From positions 93,882,704-93,946,703 of the forward strand of contig OX465582.1 of the NCBI GenBank assembly GCA_950022655.1: DNA of 64,000 nt, given 5' to 3'. The translations under genes and the position numbers were made by a program. The stretch is from Alentia gelatinosa (Eukaryota > Annelida > Polychaeta > Phyllodocida > Polynoidae). Below are positions 24,401 to 35,269 of the stretch, piece by piece. A model generated the notes under the pieces. It did not search any database, was not told the origin of the DNA, and saw nothing but the letters and a program-made list of their open reading frames with translations. Each line of letters opens with the position of its first letter. Position 1 is the first letter of the stretch.

Positions 24401-27400
24401 TGATCTTTGTCTATGCACATGTATATTATCATCTTACATGCATCAATATTTTGATGGGAACCATTAATAACCACCAATGGTTGTGTTTTGCCTGGTATTA
24501 ACATCCATACAGGCTTTACCTTATTATCTCACCCCTGGTATTTTTTCCCATTCGACCTAACATTGGGGACTCGTATCCAACGCCCGTTGAATATTTAGAA
24601 TAAGTACTCAAAGGGGGATTATGTCACAAGGGACATTTGTCAATGTGAAGGGTGAGATGAATTCGGAAACCTATTCAAGTTTAGGGTCATAGCTCGATCC
24701 CATCTTGTTTGAATCGCTATGTAATTCACGCAGCTGAATTACTACACGATTCAAACTCGATGGGATACAAGTTCTGACCATAAACATTCATAGGTTTCTT
24801 CTATAGAAACTAGTACCCATTAGGCTTGCAAATACGGTAACTCAATCTATGGGAGATAAACTTGTCCAATCTAATATAAAATAAGAAACGCATACGCGTT
24901 TGGTCTGTGTCCCTGATTCCCATCTCGTTTGGTGCGCTTCATTCAAATTCTTACACAAATGGAGACCAAGACCCAGCACTCATCAGTTTCTTTCTTAAGG
25001 GGGTGCTCCATCAGGCCGATTTCTCACCCGATCAATTGTTCCTGGGCCCTGTAGAGGAAGCTCACGTATTGTAATTTATTTAATTCTGATAATAATAGTT
25101 TAATAAATGACCATTTTCAAAGATTTGAGAAATTCTAGGCCATCCGATAATGATCGGCGATTGTCTGGCTACAGAATCGGCTACCGTCGGACCAGTGGAA
25201 CACCCCCTTAAATCGTAGAGAAAAACTTTTGAACGTTGAAAACAGAATGATAAACATGAATGAACTTTATATACCACAAATATAACTATATGGACTTTAT
25301 TGATTCGAAGCCAATATTTCGAATATCGCGTAGTATTCAAATAAGTTGGAGAATGACGACTTTCAACAAAACGAGTTGATTTCTGTACTTATGTCACCCC
25401 TGTACACACTAGAAGAACAGACGACACACAGGATATAAACCATCGAGAACGGACTGCAATACTCGTAGGGGTATGGAGAACAGGTTCCCAATGTTAACGC
25501 CTGGTGTCTACCTACTACATGGAAATCTAAACCTACCGATATGGCACCGATACAAAAAGCAAATATCGGAGACATATCGGGAAGGTGTAAAATCGTAGAC
25601 ATATGTCTACTACACCATGCATCGTGGTGGGCTCTCCTGTAAAGAAAAAAGGTGATCATGGTCCTGATATGCCCCGCGATATTACCAGTGCTAAAGTGCA
25701 TATATTGAGGTGGTATCTCCATTTCTAGATATATGATACAATATAATTCAGGAAATATCACATCGATATTGTTTCCCAAGGTACATAGCACAACAATTTA
25801 TACTTTCTCAGGCACTGAAAGGAAATTATCAATTTGAGGAGACATTTTAACCTGATCAAAAATCAATAAATTTGCAGGGCATACAGGCATATACATCTTC
25901 TATCAAGTTCCAAAATTTCATGACTTTCTGATCAGTATCTCACACTTGAGAGCAATTTTTCCGGCAGAATACTCTGATGCTCTCAATTAGCCACCGCCGT
26001 TTCAACATGTTGAAATCTCATAGACACCCTACAACACACATTTTTCATCAGTACCGAATCGTAGACCCCCATTTTGTATCAGTGCCTAATCGACATGGTC
26101 AACTGCCCTGATATTAGGTTGCCTTCCGACGCGATTTTGATTTTGTATTGGGAGGTGCATCATAGACTATATTGGAGCCATATCATAGTAGGTGGATGCC
26201 GGGCCTAAAGGGTGGCATCCACCAACCATGACAAGTCTACGACCAGCGCCCACAAGAAAGTTCCAATCGGTGCTTGACGTAGCTTTGTCGTAAGAAGGAG
26301 GGCTTTACCACAGTGTTGTTGGGGCGTGTCGGGAAGTGCACGCTCCACCAAAATTAACTATCGTAGACCTCTGTGACATACTCCCGACACGCCATGACAC
26401 TCCACGACAAAGGTCCAGTCGTAGGAAAAATCGAACATGTTCGATTTTGCTGTAACCTTGTCGGAAGGTTCCCGCGACAAGCTTCCCAGTCGCAGCCTGT
26501 CGTGGCCTTGTCGTAGACTCTTTTTGGGAACTGGGGTCCACCAACCAAGACAAGGCTACGACAAGGCCTCCAATCGTAGGCCAATCGTGGACCTTGTCGG
26601 AATGCCATTGTCATAGCCTTGTCGTGGTTGGTGGACGCCCGCCTTAAGCCTATGGGAAAAAAATACCATTGTTGTACTACACTGAAGTATGAGTGATCTT
26701 TCTGTTTGCTCGTGTCTCAGAGTTCCGGATGGCCTTCAGTGTGTTTGACAAGGACGGAGACGGCAGTATCTCGTGTAACGAGTTGGGGACCGTCATGAAG
26801 TCACTGGGACTGAGCCCTACAGACGAGGAGCTCAATGACCTCGTCAGGGAGGCCGACGCCGACGGTAATATCCAAGTTTCTCTTTACACATCTACTTTTT
26901 TCTCTAAGGAAAATGTGGTTACGTATCGCAGTGGCTTTTTGTGTCTACATTCAGAACTAAATTTGACAGTGGTACTGCCATATGTTATGGCAAATATATC
27001 AGTTTACCATAGACACCAATAGTTAAGCACTTACCTTCTTCAGATGATTTGTTTGTTTGTTTGTGTAGTTTAACGTCCAATTTGTTTAATTAGACTTACT
27101 TTGGGTTTGACAGAATCTATGAGATGAATGTAGGTAGAAATCTCATCCCTACACATTTGCCGAGTTGAGAGTTCTTTTACTTCCCACACCGCATGGACAT
27201 GGTCTGAGAAGGATTGGCCTTTGATATAGCAGTAAATCTACCACTGCTGGGGATGAAGAAGAGAAGTGGCGGCAGTGACCTTCACATAGCAGTTAGTACC
27301 GTGACATAGTATTTTTTTAGCATTTCTCATTCGTATATCTTCCCAACTATCTTAATCCAGAATTGTTTGAAGATAGCAAAGAGAATATCAGTGTCATCTT

Positions 27401-30400
27401 GCCATATATATATGAAACACATTTTTACCTCTAATATAATTATCTGCAAAAATCAATAGAATTTAGAAATCACCCATCTACCAGCTTTTGTCTTTATTCA
27501 CTTTATTGGAAACATTTCAACAATATAGTTGGTTCTAAATTGTGACCAAAACTTGTCAGGTGATTTCAAGAAATCTCTCGTTTTATTATATTCCAATGAG
27601 CAAGTATATTATAAACGACAAGGATGTGATATGAATTAGGTGTTGTGGAGCACATATCTAACTTGGGTCATCGTGCTTGTTTTTTATTTAGAGATTAATA
27701 TTGTGGTCATATCACAATAGAATTTCCACATAGTAAAACCCATGTCATTTTCCAAACTGTCGCAGAATGTAATAGATGCATAATACTACAAATTTGAATT
27801 TTAGAATACATGGATCACCATCCTTATTTTAGAATGAATTGAAGAAAACCATATTTTTCAGTACATTTCCATTGTAAATCAAACAAATGTAAATTGCTCT
27901 ATTTTACCTATAAAGAATGGACTGACTGGGCAAAATGTTAGATTAACACATTTGTCATTACAATGAATCCAAAATAATCGGAATTGACTGGTAATCGACA
28001 ATATTTAAAAATCACCAGGTGGTGCCACCGTAAATATTCCTTTAATAGTCTGGCTTCATGGCTAAGCAAATCCAATGCATTCACAACTAGAGTGTGAACG
28101 ATGGGTATGTGCGCAGAGCTATTGTTTTCCACGCGATAGGACTGTTGTGACAAATTAGAATATGGTAACAACGATTCTTTACAATGCTGTCTAAACTTCG
28201 GAGTTGGTAATTGTTTTCCTGTTTCCATATAGAAAGATATATATGGTGTAAGTTTTTCTACCACCCATGTGCATTGTTTCTGTGTTGTCTAATCCATATC
28301 TGAAGTATCATTGAGGCGATACATGCATGTAACACAGAAGGTTGGAGCTGGAGTACCATTTAAAACGATGCAATCAGGTTATTTTTCTCGAAATAATGTA
28401 GACGGGTCAGATAAACCATGGAGAGTATACTCTAGAGAATGTCAATGAATACGCATATTAGGCCCAAACACTCAGTCCTCTAATGCTAAAGAATACGTTG
28501 CCATGTGATTGTTTGGCTGAATGCCTTAGGGAATAAGGTCTATCGATCTAACCATTATTGGCAGGTGATATGACATCAACCATAATGAATAGCTCAGTTG
28601 CTATGTCACAGGTTTGGAGGCTGATTCTGGTAGCCATTTTGGATTTCAAGATGGCTGACTGATGAGAAATGCCTCTAAGTGATAGGATGACATATCCTGC
28701 CTTCTAGAATGGCATACTTGATGAATATGTTGCTCTCTACTCAAGGAAGTACATTTACTATTTTATTTGGCGGCAATATTTTGGGCAGGGTGAAAAAAAA
28801 CCAAGCCAAAAATGGACATGGCTGACATCCATGCCCCTTTATTAATTAAAACCTAATTTTCCGTCCTAATCGGTTATGTAATACTTCTGTTTGGTCGATA
28901 AAGAAATTCTACACATAGAAAAAAAATTGATGGCCATACTGAAGAAATTGAGCTTGGCCCCATCTCTGATTTTGATTATTACATTTTGCCCAGTTTCATG
29001 ATTGTATATCAAGATGAAGTCATCTCGAACGATTCTGCTGGACTATAAAAGGATTAAACATCATTATATCTCTCATGTCAACAGTTCATTTTAGATTTAT
29101 GCATGTACTTACATGTGGTATTTATGATTTGGTGAATTCTATTATTACCAGGTGATGGAGAAATTGACTTTGGCGAGTTTTTAAAACTCATGGCGAATCA
29201 AATAAAAGATGGCGAGTCAGAGCAAAGAATAGCCGAAGCCTTCAAAGGTAAATCCATCTAGACTTGCTGTTTGTGTGAAAAAGAAAAGCCTTCTGGCTGT
29301 TCTACACCAAATTTTTACAAGAAGAGCCTCTAGACATATCAAACTCTCTATTATCGCCCCCACGTACATTGTACTATATAGAGACGTAGTAGGTGTCACT
29401 GAATGAATTATGTTCAGAGATGTACTGGTCGGTGATACTCACCAAGGTCCTAGAGGTGAGAATTTCGTCAACTTCGAGTTGTCTAAAGAGCCGCCTATCC
29501 ATAAAACCATCGTTTGTTGTATTTATTATACATCTTTTCGAACAAATTAACCCAGTAATTGCCATATTAAAGGGACTATTTTTCTGCTCTATAGCACAAA
29601 TGGATTATTTTCCCGTATACCATGGCTTTGAGGCCATATACCACAGACTTCAATCCCTATTCAAGTTTGTGGTCAGAGCTCAATTCCATCTCGTTTAAAT
29701 CGCTACATAATTCATGCGGCTTTGCCATGTGAATTAGTACAAGATTCACACTCAAGCTCTGATCCTAAAACTTTCATAGGTCTCCTCTATAATTAAAACT
29801 TGATGGGATATGAGCTCTGACCATAAACTTTCATGGGTTTCCTCTTTAGTGTATGTGAGTAAAGACGTTGTACACAGAATTGGAACTGCATGTTTGTTTC
29901 CACTCGTTGTGGCAGTGTTTTCAAGACAAGAACAGTACTAGATATGTGTATGTGTATGTGAGTATGGATGTTATACACGGAATACCTAGGTAACTGCATG
30001 TCTATTTTCACTTATCGTGGCAGTATTTGACAAGGACATCACTAGATATGTATATCTATTTCACCCCTGGTATTTTTTCCCCATAGACTTAACATTGGGA
30101 ACTCATACTAAACGCTCATTGAGTAGTTATAAAAAGTACTCAATGGTGGATTATGCCACAAATGTTAGCCAAATAGTCAGTGTGAGGGCTGAGATAAATT
30201 CAGAAACCTACTCAAGTTTATGGTCTGAGCTCAATCCCATCTTGTTTGAATCGCTACATAATTCATGCGGCTTTGCCTTGTGAATTACTATGCAATTCAC
30301 AGTCAAGCTCTGACCCTAAAACTTTCATAGGTTTCCTCTATAATTCAAACTTGATGGGATATGAGCTCTGACCGTAAACTTTCATAGGTTTCCTCTATAG

Positions 30401-33400
30401 TGTATCTGAGTTAAGATGTTGTACACAGAATTGGAACTGCATGTCTGTTTCCACTCACTGTGGCAGTGTTTGACAAGAACAGCACTAGATATGTGTATGT
30501 GTATGTGAGTATGGATGTTATACACAGAATTCCTAGGTAACTGCATGTCTGTTTCTACTTATCATGGCAGTATTTGACAAGGACGGCACTAGATATGTGC
30601 ATTTATTTCACCCATGGTATTTTTTCCCCGTAGAAATAACATTGGGAACTCATACTTAATGCTCATTGAGTATTTACGAAAAATACTCAATGGTGCATTA
30701 TGTCACAAATGTGAGCCAAATAGTCAATGTGAAGGGTGAGATAAATTCAAAAACCTATTCAAGTTTATGGTCAGGCTCGATTCCATCCTGTTTGAATCGC
30801 TACATAATTCATGCGGCTTTGCCTTGTGAATTACTATGCGATTCACATCCTAAAACTTTCATAGGTTTCCTCTATAATTCAAACTTGATGGGATATGAGC
30901 TCGGACCGTAAACTTTCATAGGTTTCCTCTATAGTGTATCTGAGTAAAGATGTTGTACACAGAATTTCTATGTAACTGCATGTCTGTTTCCACTCACTGT
31001 GGCAGTGTTTGACAAGGACGGCACGGGTTATGTGTCCGCCGACCACCTGCGACACGTGCTGACGACTATGGGAGAGAAGCTCAGTCAGGAAGAGGCTGAT
31101 GAGATGATCAAGGCAGTAGACATTAACGGCGATGGTCAGATCAACTGTGATGGTGAGCAGCTGGTTATATCACTGATAGAAAATGAGCATGTTTATTTAT
31201 TTTTACATTGAGTCAGTATGCAAATATTATATTCACGGTCTACCACCTTCCCAAGTTTTGTGTGGGGAAAAAATGCTAGTATGTTCTGTGACTTCTGTAA
31301 AAACATGTCTTTGTATATTTGGCTAGAAATGCTAGCAAAACATAATTGTTATAAAAATCACTAGCGACTTCGTCGAGTCCGAGTACGAAAACTATAGAAG
31401 ATGAAATAACGGACTGCTGATAGCGGGGTTCGAATACTAGACGTCCACATCCCCAGCGGGAGGCTCTACTTACTGCTCCACAAAGACAGGTGCTACACCG
31501 GAGCCAAATACTTAGGTTATTGATGGGTGGGGGGAATCAGCGGAGTTTTGAAAGGGGTACCAGCGAAAGTTGAGATCTTCAACTTCAAGCGGATTCGACA
31601 GAATTCTAACGTTCTAGATGTAGACGCGCGCGACTTGGCTGTCTTTCACGCCTGGCATATTTAAGATAAAATATACTCTGCGCAACATATATATACGCCA
31701 GGCGTATATATGATACCAAAAACAAAAAAAAAGTGCGACCCGCGGCCCACCCGGGCCTGTGGGTGTTGGTAGAGGATACACCAACACTGACCCGCCACCC
31801 GCGACCTCCCAACCCCACCCCCTACCGCCTAAAGTCAAATCTATTAGAAAAACGGTAACAAAAACAACAAATACAGGGTTTATTATGTGTAATTAATCAA
31901 TTTATACTTAATTAGGTTTTTATAAAATAAATTGGTAATATAAGATTGCAATTTTCATATAATACAGACTTGGATGGTTAATGGCAAATGAAATATGCCA
32001 CCAGTAGTGTCCCCAAGTGGCAGAGAATGGAACTTTTTGAGATTGGTGTATATACAACGGAATCAGGCGTATATATGACGTATATAAGACCGCACCATGG
32101 ACATGTATATACGCCACTAGATAAGGCGTCTACGAGACGGATAACAGGTCTAACTTCTAGACGCAAAATCCTACTGTTAGACGCGTTTCTTATACATATG
32201 TAAAATAGTGATTTTCGTGCAGTGGTTTTAAATATGGTAGGTAATTATATAGCGGAGCATTACAAGTGTAGTAATGATGATGAATAGCTTCGTTGTGCCA
32301 CGTAACCTAGTTCAGTTTCCACTTCACCACGTCATGCTATTTTATCTGTTGTTATATGTTGTTCATTTTGTGTGACAGTCACTTGGAGCTGATATTTGAA
32401 GTGTACAATGTTATTTTTTATACTTCATCACATTTCCAGTAGAGCCAAAGTGATTGCAGTAGTAGACAGCATTGCTTAATGGGATACACTGGCTCAGTTT
32501 CCAATATACTATAGGTCAGGAAGGCATATTAATTAAGGTCTATGGTGGGAACCGGATTCAAATAGTGTTTTCCTAAAATGTCTTATATATTGGATTGTGC
32601 TGCATATATAATTTTCCTAAGTAATCTTTTTTTTTGTAAACGATATCTAAAGGACAAACATTTTCTGAAATTACAATATAAAAAATATTGCATCATTACC
32701 AAGCAAGCGTTTTTTCTCCATTTTCTGCCTACCATGACAGTGCTTAGACATATGGCAGATATAACAAAAAGGGGCGTTTTGCTACTTTTCCATTTTGAGA
32801 GCAAAACAGTCCATTTTAATTTCTGCTGTGAGTACAACAGAAGTTAAGGTATCAAAATTATCGTAAAGGAAATCTTGAAAATATAAATGACAATAAAGCC
32901 CATAATATCTTGTTTAATATGGTAACTTTTGCAAACCTGTATATTTTGTACAGTCTAAGTTATGACAAATTGTGTATATCAAGTCAAAAATAACTCGTGT
33001 TTCAGTTCTATGGGTAACGCCTCCATCTCCTACCAGTGATCCTTTACTCTATTTCCACAAAAGATCTACTGGGAGAGTGCCACATTGGCAGACTGAGATT
33101 TTATACCCCAGACTAGCATCAGTCCTTGTATTCTTTTCTTTTTCTTTCATTTATTTTATCTGGACTTGTATTAGGCCTACAGTTCTATCTTCCTTACAGC
33201 CAGTACAACAGAATTTCTGTTGATCATTCAGCAGCAGTATTTCTTCAAAATAAAGCACTAGAGGTAGCAAATCGCTATTATTAGGAAATAATACAATTTC
33301 TTAGGGCGTACTGCCTGGATTTATGTATGGGATGATAATGTAATGGTGTGATTATTTAATTCATAACTCTCTTAACCTGAATTTGATTGTAACACTTGAC

Positions 33401-33869
33401 ATATTTTGGTTGTGATCTAGCCTGGATTGAAAGCCAAATGTAATGTTTGGATCCATGACATAATAAAAAAAAAGAAAAAAAAAAAGACCTGACCAAGTTC
33501 ATAGAGCCAAGAGAGGCGGCCTGACTGTCAGTTCAAGGTGGTCATGTATCTAACCCAACCAGAGATAACATAGTGTAGCTCTGGCGGTCAGTGTAACTCT
33601 AAGAGTGTTCATAGCTCAATCAGTGTGAAATCTACCCACCAGGTGGGGTGAGGGAGAGCGTGCAGTGTTCTTAAAGGGAGTCGAGACTCAAAGGGGCTGC
33701 CACAGTGTGGCGAGTATGGTAACTATGTTTAACAATACACCAGGGAGTTGATACCGACCGTTCACAAATGATAAAACATATACATTTAATAGTTATGACA
33801 AGGTCAAAACTTTACACCTTGATTCCATTGTGCATTTCAGAATTCGTGGCCATGCTCCAAACAAAGTGA
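15419..33869 (+). CDS. Calmodulin-like EF-hand protein (six exons)
   Basis: Joining 15419-15452, 20402-20518, 26721-26864, 29152-29247, 31006-31152 and 33841-33869 gives one open frame of 188 residues; all five introns are phase 1 with GT/AG ends. The product should be a cytosolic calcium sensor of the calmodulin family that changes shape on Ca2+ binding. EF-hand loops lie at about residues 60-71, 96-107, 133-144 and 169-180. Loops I, II and IV have Asp at position 1 and Glu at 12; loop III has His at 12, so its calcium affinity is probably reduced. Known calmodulin genes have introns at equivalent places before FxxAF, in the second loop, before the third loop and before the last EF. The N-terminus is about 39 residues longer than calmodulin because of exon 2, which carries six consecutive Asp (about residues 26-31). 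Joining exon 1 directly to exon 3 would restore a standard 149-residue calmodulin. Expression of either form is unknown. Confidence 0.88.
15453..15960. repeat. ATT/ATC-type microsatellite with three intron-start copies
   Basis: Trinucleotide-like TTA/TCA/GTA tracts alternate with a roughly 50-bp block ending gagtaatcttccgattcag. The blocks recur three times, and each is followed by a donor-like word: GTGAGTGA (15453), GTAAGCGA (15633) and GTGAGTGA (15792). The start of intron 1 itself seems to have been tandemly duplicated. Confidence 0.75.
16598..17020 (-). other. Open frame of 140 codons, unrecognised
   Basis: A Lys/Ser-rich N-terminal half ([12 protein letters not shown], then a Ser-rich linker) is followed by a probable coiled coil ([16 protein letters not shown] through MTNISKEI). 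This layout resembles the ORF1 protein of some LINEs, but no reverse transcriptase lies next to it. It lies antisense in intron 1 of the calmodulin-like gene. Function unknown. Confidence 0.3.
17802..19497. repeat. 594-bp tandem array, about 2.85 copies
   Basis: Units begin at 17802, 18396 and 18990 and differ at only a few bases, so the duplication is recent. Each full minus-strand unit contains an open frame of 74 codons (18308-18532 and 18902-19126) starting [20 protein letters not shown]; the first copy is cut short. The unit also contains gtacaacctcattagtaaga-type words that look like ends of mariner-type elements. I do not recognise the 74-residue frame; two of the few changes between copies alter amino acids, so there is no sign of constraint. 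Confidence 0.85.
20205..20345 (+). repeat. SINE tail fragment
   Basis: Matches the 3' half of the SINE at 45840-46078: the words acacccgccattagaatgag, agtggaagaacggctctata and attccctaataaaaattgc followed by an A-rich tail. The tRNA-like head is missing. Confidence 0.7.
20402..20518 (+). CDS. Calmodulin-like gene, exon 2 (symmetrical cassette)
   Basis: 117 nt, phase 1 at both ends, so it can be included or skipped without a frame change. It encodes 39 residues: a leading segment, six Asp, then an in-frame Met at 20464 followed by [17 protein letters not shown], which resembles the calmodulin N-terminus (ADQLT). The acceptor is acttggcag and the donor g|gtgagtgg. It could be a cassette exon or an alternative first exon starting at the internal Met. 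Confidence 0.75.
20549..20990 (+). repeat. Dispersed repeat (copy 2, longer)
   Basis: Starts 30 bp after the exon 2 donor and shares its two ends with the reverse complement of 1036-1195. Contains a pyrimidine-rich run near 20711-20755. Confidence 0.6.
21349..21625 (+). repeat. Dispersed repeat, inverted partner at 25340-25500
   Basis: Starts ttatctcacccctggaataa and continues through tattgcagtccgttctc; the reverse complement of 25340-25500 aligns along its length. A shorter start of the same family (aatgtccataggcttaac) lies at 21005. Related starts occur at 24529, 30058 and 30602. Confidence 0.65.
21701..21915 (+). repeat. Degenerate relative of TIR elements A and B
   Basis: Contains tgtttcaatagttgaaa, aatagcggcacttcg and an imperfect gcgagagggtctaccctctc palindrome (21891-21910), all diagnostic words of 5235-5882 and 7379-8052. 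Confidence 0.6.
21916..23102. other. Intron 2 stretch, nothing recognised
   Basis: AT-rich intronic DNA of the calmodulin-like gene without a clear repeat partner or coding signal. Confidence 0.35.
23103..24285. mobile_element. Foldback element with 400-bp inverted arms and nested hairpins
   Basis: The left arm (23103-23506) and right arm (23882-24285) are near-perfect inverted copies beginning ttatcctacccc. Each arm contains a second palindrome (23372-23491 and 23899-24018) bounded by gttttaatctgggctccc and its complement, so each arm can also fold on itself. The arms enclose about 375 bp of unrelated AT-rich DNA with no transposase. AATT at both borders may be a target duplication but is ambiguous by one base. 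Relatives are at 2589, 9588 and 35905-36213. Confidence 0.8.
24999..25207. mobile_element. Small TTAA-flanked MITE
   Basis: A 209-bp element with ends GGGGGTGCTCCATCAGG and CAGTGGAACACCCCC, flanked by TTAA (24995-24998; 25208-25211). The TTAA target suggests a piggyBac- or Kolobok-type origin. Confidence 0.7.
25340..25494 (-). repeat. Dispersed repeat, partner of 21349-21625
   Basis: The reverse complement aligns with about 21385-21540 over the shared ctacgagtattgcagtccgt region. Confidence 0.65.
25497..26205. mobile_element. TIR element, 'CCACCTACTACG' family (long copy)
   Basis: Left end acgcctggtgtctacctact; right end agtaggtggatgccgggcc. TA lies outside both ends (25495-25496 and 26206-26207). 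The left part is the reverse complement of the short copy at 9248-9421. It abuts the next element, sharing the TA. Confidence 0.6.
26208..26645. mobile_element. TA-flanked element with ACCAACCACGAC ends, copy 1
   Basis: The 438-bp element has ends containing ccaccaaccatgacaag and the inverted cttgtcgtggttggtgg. TA is at the left flank; the right TA has decayed to AA. The interior repeats the word gacaaggctacgacaagg in both orientations and holds a 22-bp palindrome centred on GAACATGTTC (26427-26448). Copy 2 is at 36892-37324. It ends 75 bp before exon 3 of the calmodulin-like gene. Confidence 0.75.
26721..26864 (+). CDS. Calmodulin-like gene, exon 3 (EF-hand I and start of II)
   Basis: Starts with [15 protein letters not shown] and ends within the second calcium loop. 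Acceptor tgtctcag, donor g|gtaata. Loop I is [12 protein letters not shown], complete. Confidence 0.92.
26865..27721. other. Intron 3 stretch, nothing recognised
   Basis: No repeat partner or coding content seen apart from the normal donor. Confidence 0.35.
27722..28080 (-). repeat. Dispersed repeat, partner of 13555-13872
   Basis: The reverse complement aligns with 13555-13872. Confidence 0.6.
29152..29247 (+). CDS. Calmodulin-like gene, exon 4 (rest of EF-hand II and linker)
   Basis: Completes loop II ([12 protein letters not shown]) and the central helix, with the linker around QIKDGESEQ; ends AFK plus one base. Acceptor attaccag, donor g|gtaaat. Confidence 0.92.
29480..29660 (+). repeat. 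Dispersed repeat, partner of 50630-50900
   Basis: Shares cctatccataaaaccatc and the ggccatataccaca region with the reverse complement of 50630-50900. Confidence 0.5.
29830..30965 (+). repeat. Tandem duplication carrying decoy copies of the exon 5 start
   Basis: Two large units of about 540 bp, each composed of a 'tttcacccctggtattttttccc' family segment (starting about 30058 and 30600) and short copies of the exon 5 acceptor. Acceptor-like AGs followed by tgtttgacaag-like sequence end at 29915, 30023, 30466 and 30570; the real one is at 31005. The duplicated sequence lies in intron 4. Confidence 0.8.
31006..31152 (+). CDS. Calmodulin-like gene, exon 5 (EF-hands III and IV)
   Basis: Encodes [19 protein letters not shown] and the fourth loop [12 protein letters not shown]. 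His replaces the usual Glu at position 12 of loop III. Acceptor tgtggcag, donor g|gtgagc. Confidence 0.92.
31424..31490 (-). repeat. tRNA-like SINE relic
   Basis: On the minus strand, tggagcagtaag (A-box-like) is followed about 40 bp later by attcgaacccc (B-box-like). It lacks a foldable acceptor stem, so it is most likely the head of a degraded tRNA-derived SINE. Confidence 0.35.
31614..31830. repeat. Dispersed repeat, partner of 63466-63670
   Basis: About 210 bp closely similar to 63466-63670, including gtagacgcgcgcgacttggc, the palindromic tatatacgccaggcgtatat and tagaggatacaccaacactg. Related gtatatacgcc words occur at 32040-32165. Confidence 0.85.
32200..33780. other. Intron 5 stretch, nothing recognised
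   Basis: AT-rich intronic DNA with poly(A)-rich runs near 33470-33485. No motif-bearing frame. Confidence 0.35.
33841..33869 (+). CDS. Calmodulin-like gene, terminal exon
   Basis: A 29-nt exon after tgcatttcag that supplies the last bases of a Glu codon, then FVAMLQTK and TGA. It matches the calmodulin C-terminus EEFVxMMTxK. Confidence 0.88.
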
Positions 33870-34015
33870 ATCCTGGGAATGTGGAGGTGTACATTTAGTG
33901 CTGTCGTTGTGCTCTACCATCCACCTGATATAAGGTCGCCATTGAAAGCACAGAGAGTGTGTATCTCTATCGGTGGAGGATACAGCGTCAATGTATGCTC
34001 CTGGGAGGAGATATG

Positions 34016-35076
34016 AAAAAGACCCGGAGAAATCACCTAGCATGAAAAGTAGCATGTGAAAAGATCGGTGGTTATTTCGTCTTTCAAGCGATAAGTAAAA
34101 TTTGAAAATACCGAATGATAAATATGCAATATACTCCCTCCTATATCTGGAGGGAAGCCCCCACTCCAAGTCAACTATCTGTAGGATACAACCGCCTGTA
34201 TCAGAAACAGGTCATTATCTCTACCCTGGTACAGGTTTAGCCATATGAATAACACTAGAAATAAATTACTCAACGATCACACCTATAGAGTGACAATACT
34301 ACGCCACGGCCGTGGCGTAGTGAATGTGAGATGACGTCATATGGATCTGCTAAGTATATTTTAACCACGCTGATATTGTAATGCCATTTGGAATCGTCAA
34401 TCGCCACTCGACTTCGCCTCGATGACGATTGCGGCACATCCATATTCGTGGAGTATTGCCTATTTATATGATTTTCGATGCAGTTCTACAAAAATATTGT
34501 GTGCGTATCTTCTTTTTAAAATTCAATCATTGTCACATGCACAAAGGTAGTAAAATATTATTTGTTGATGGAAAATATATGGAAGATCACTCCCAACGGC
34601 TTTATTCTTAATTTGTATATTAAGCTACCGTACTATGGTTCTATCTCTACCACACGAGGACTTGTCCGAAGTGGGGACACCCCTGAGACATCACCTAGCA
34701 TGCAAAGTAGCATGTGGAAAGATCAGCGGTAATTTCGTATTTCAGGGGATAAGTTAAATTGGCAATAGCAAATGATAAATATGCAATATGTACGTAAACA
34801 TGCTAATATCCTAGTAATATATCTGGAGTGAACCCCACACCCCAGGTCATCTACCTATAGGATTCATCCACTTGTATCAGAAACAGGTCAATGTTATGTA
34901 TATATCTTCTTTATAAGATTCAATCATTGTCACATGTACATAGGTAGTAAAACATCATTTGTTGCTGGAAAATATATGAAAGATCACTCCCAATGGCTTT
35001 ACTCTTAATTTGTGTGTTGAGATATGGCACTGTGGTTCCACCTCTACCACATGAGGACTTGTCCGTAGCAGGGACA
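34016..35076 (+). repeat. Diverged tandem duplication after the last exon, with an insertion
   Basis: Segments 34021-34216 plus 34508-34680 align in order with 34684-35076. Copy 1 is interrupted by about 290 bp (34217-34507) absent from copy 2. The insertion contains a perfect 24-bp palindrome centred on CCACGGCCGTGG (34298-34321). Parts of this could belong to the 3' UTR of the calmodulin-like gene. Confidence 0.7.
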
Positions 35077-35269
35077 CCACAGTGGAAGCCTATGCACTCA
35101 CGAGGTATTATCAGTGAAAATATCCCGCATCATAACGTGCACCACTTTTCATGATCATATTTTACGGGCTATTCCCCGATGTGCATCACCCTACTCCTAA
35201 CACTCACAATCCTGGGGGTGCACCGTGCTATTCAATGAGGCTCCCGAGGCGCAATACTTTAGAAAATGT

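Noticed and set aside
30017..30283. Extra EF-hand exon of the calmodulin-like gene
   Set aside because: Only the first few codons resemble exon 5; the rest is a dispersed repeat and the EF-hand is incomplete. Kept as a decoy, not a real exon.
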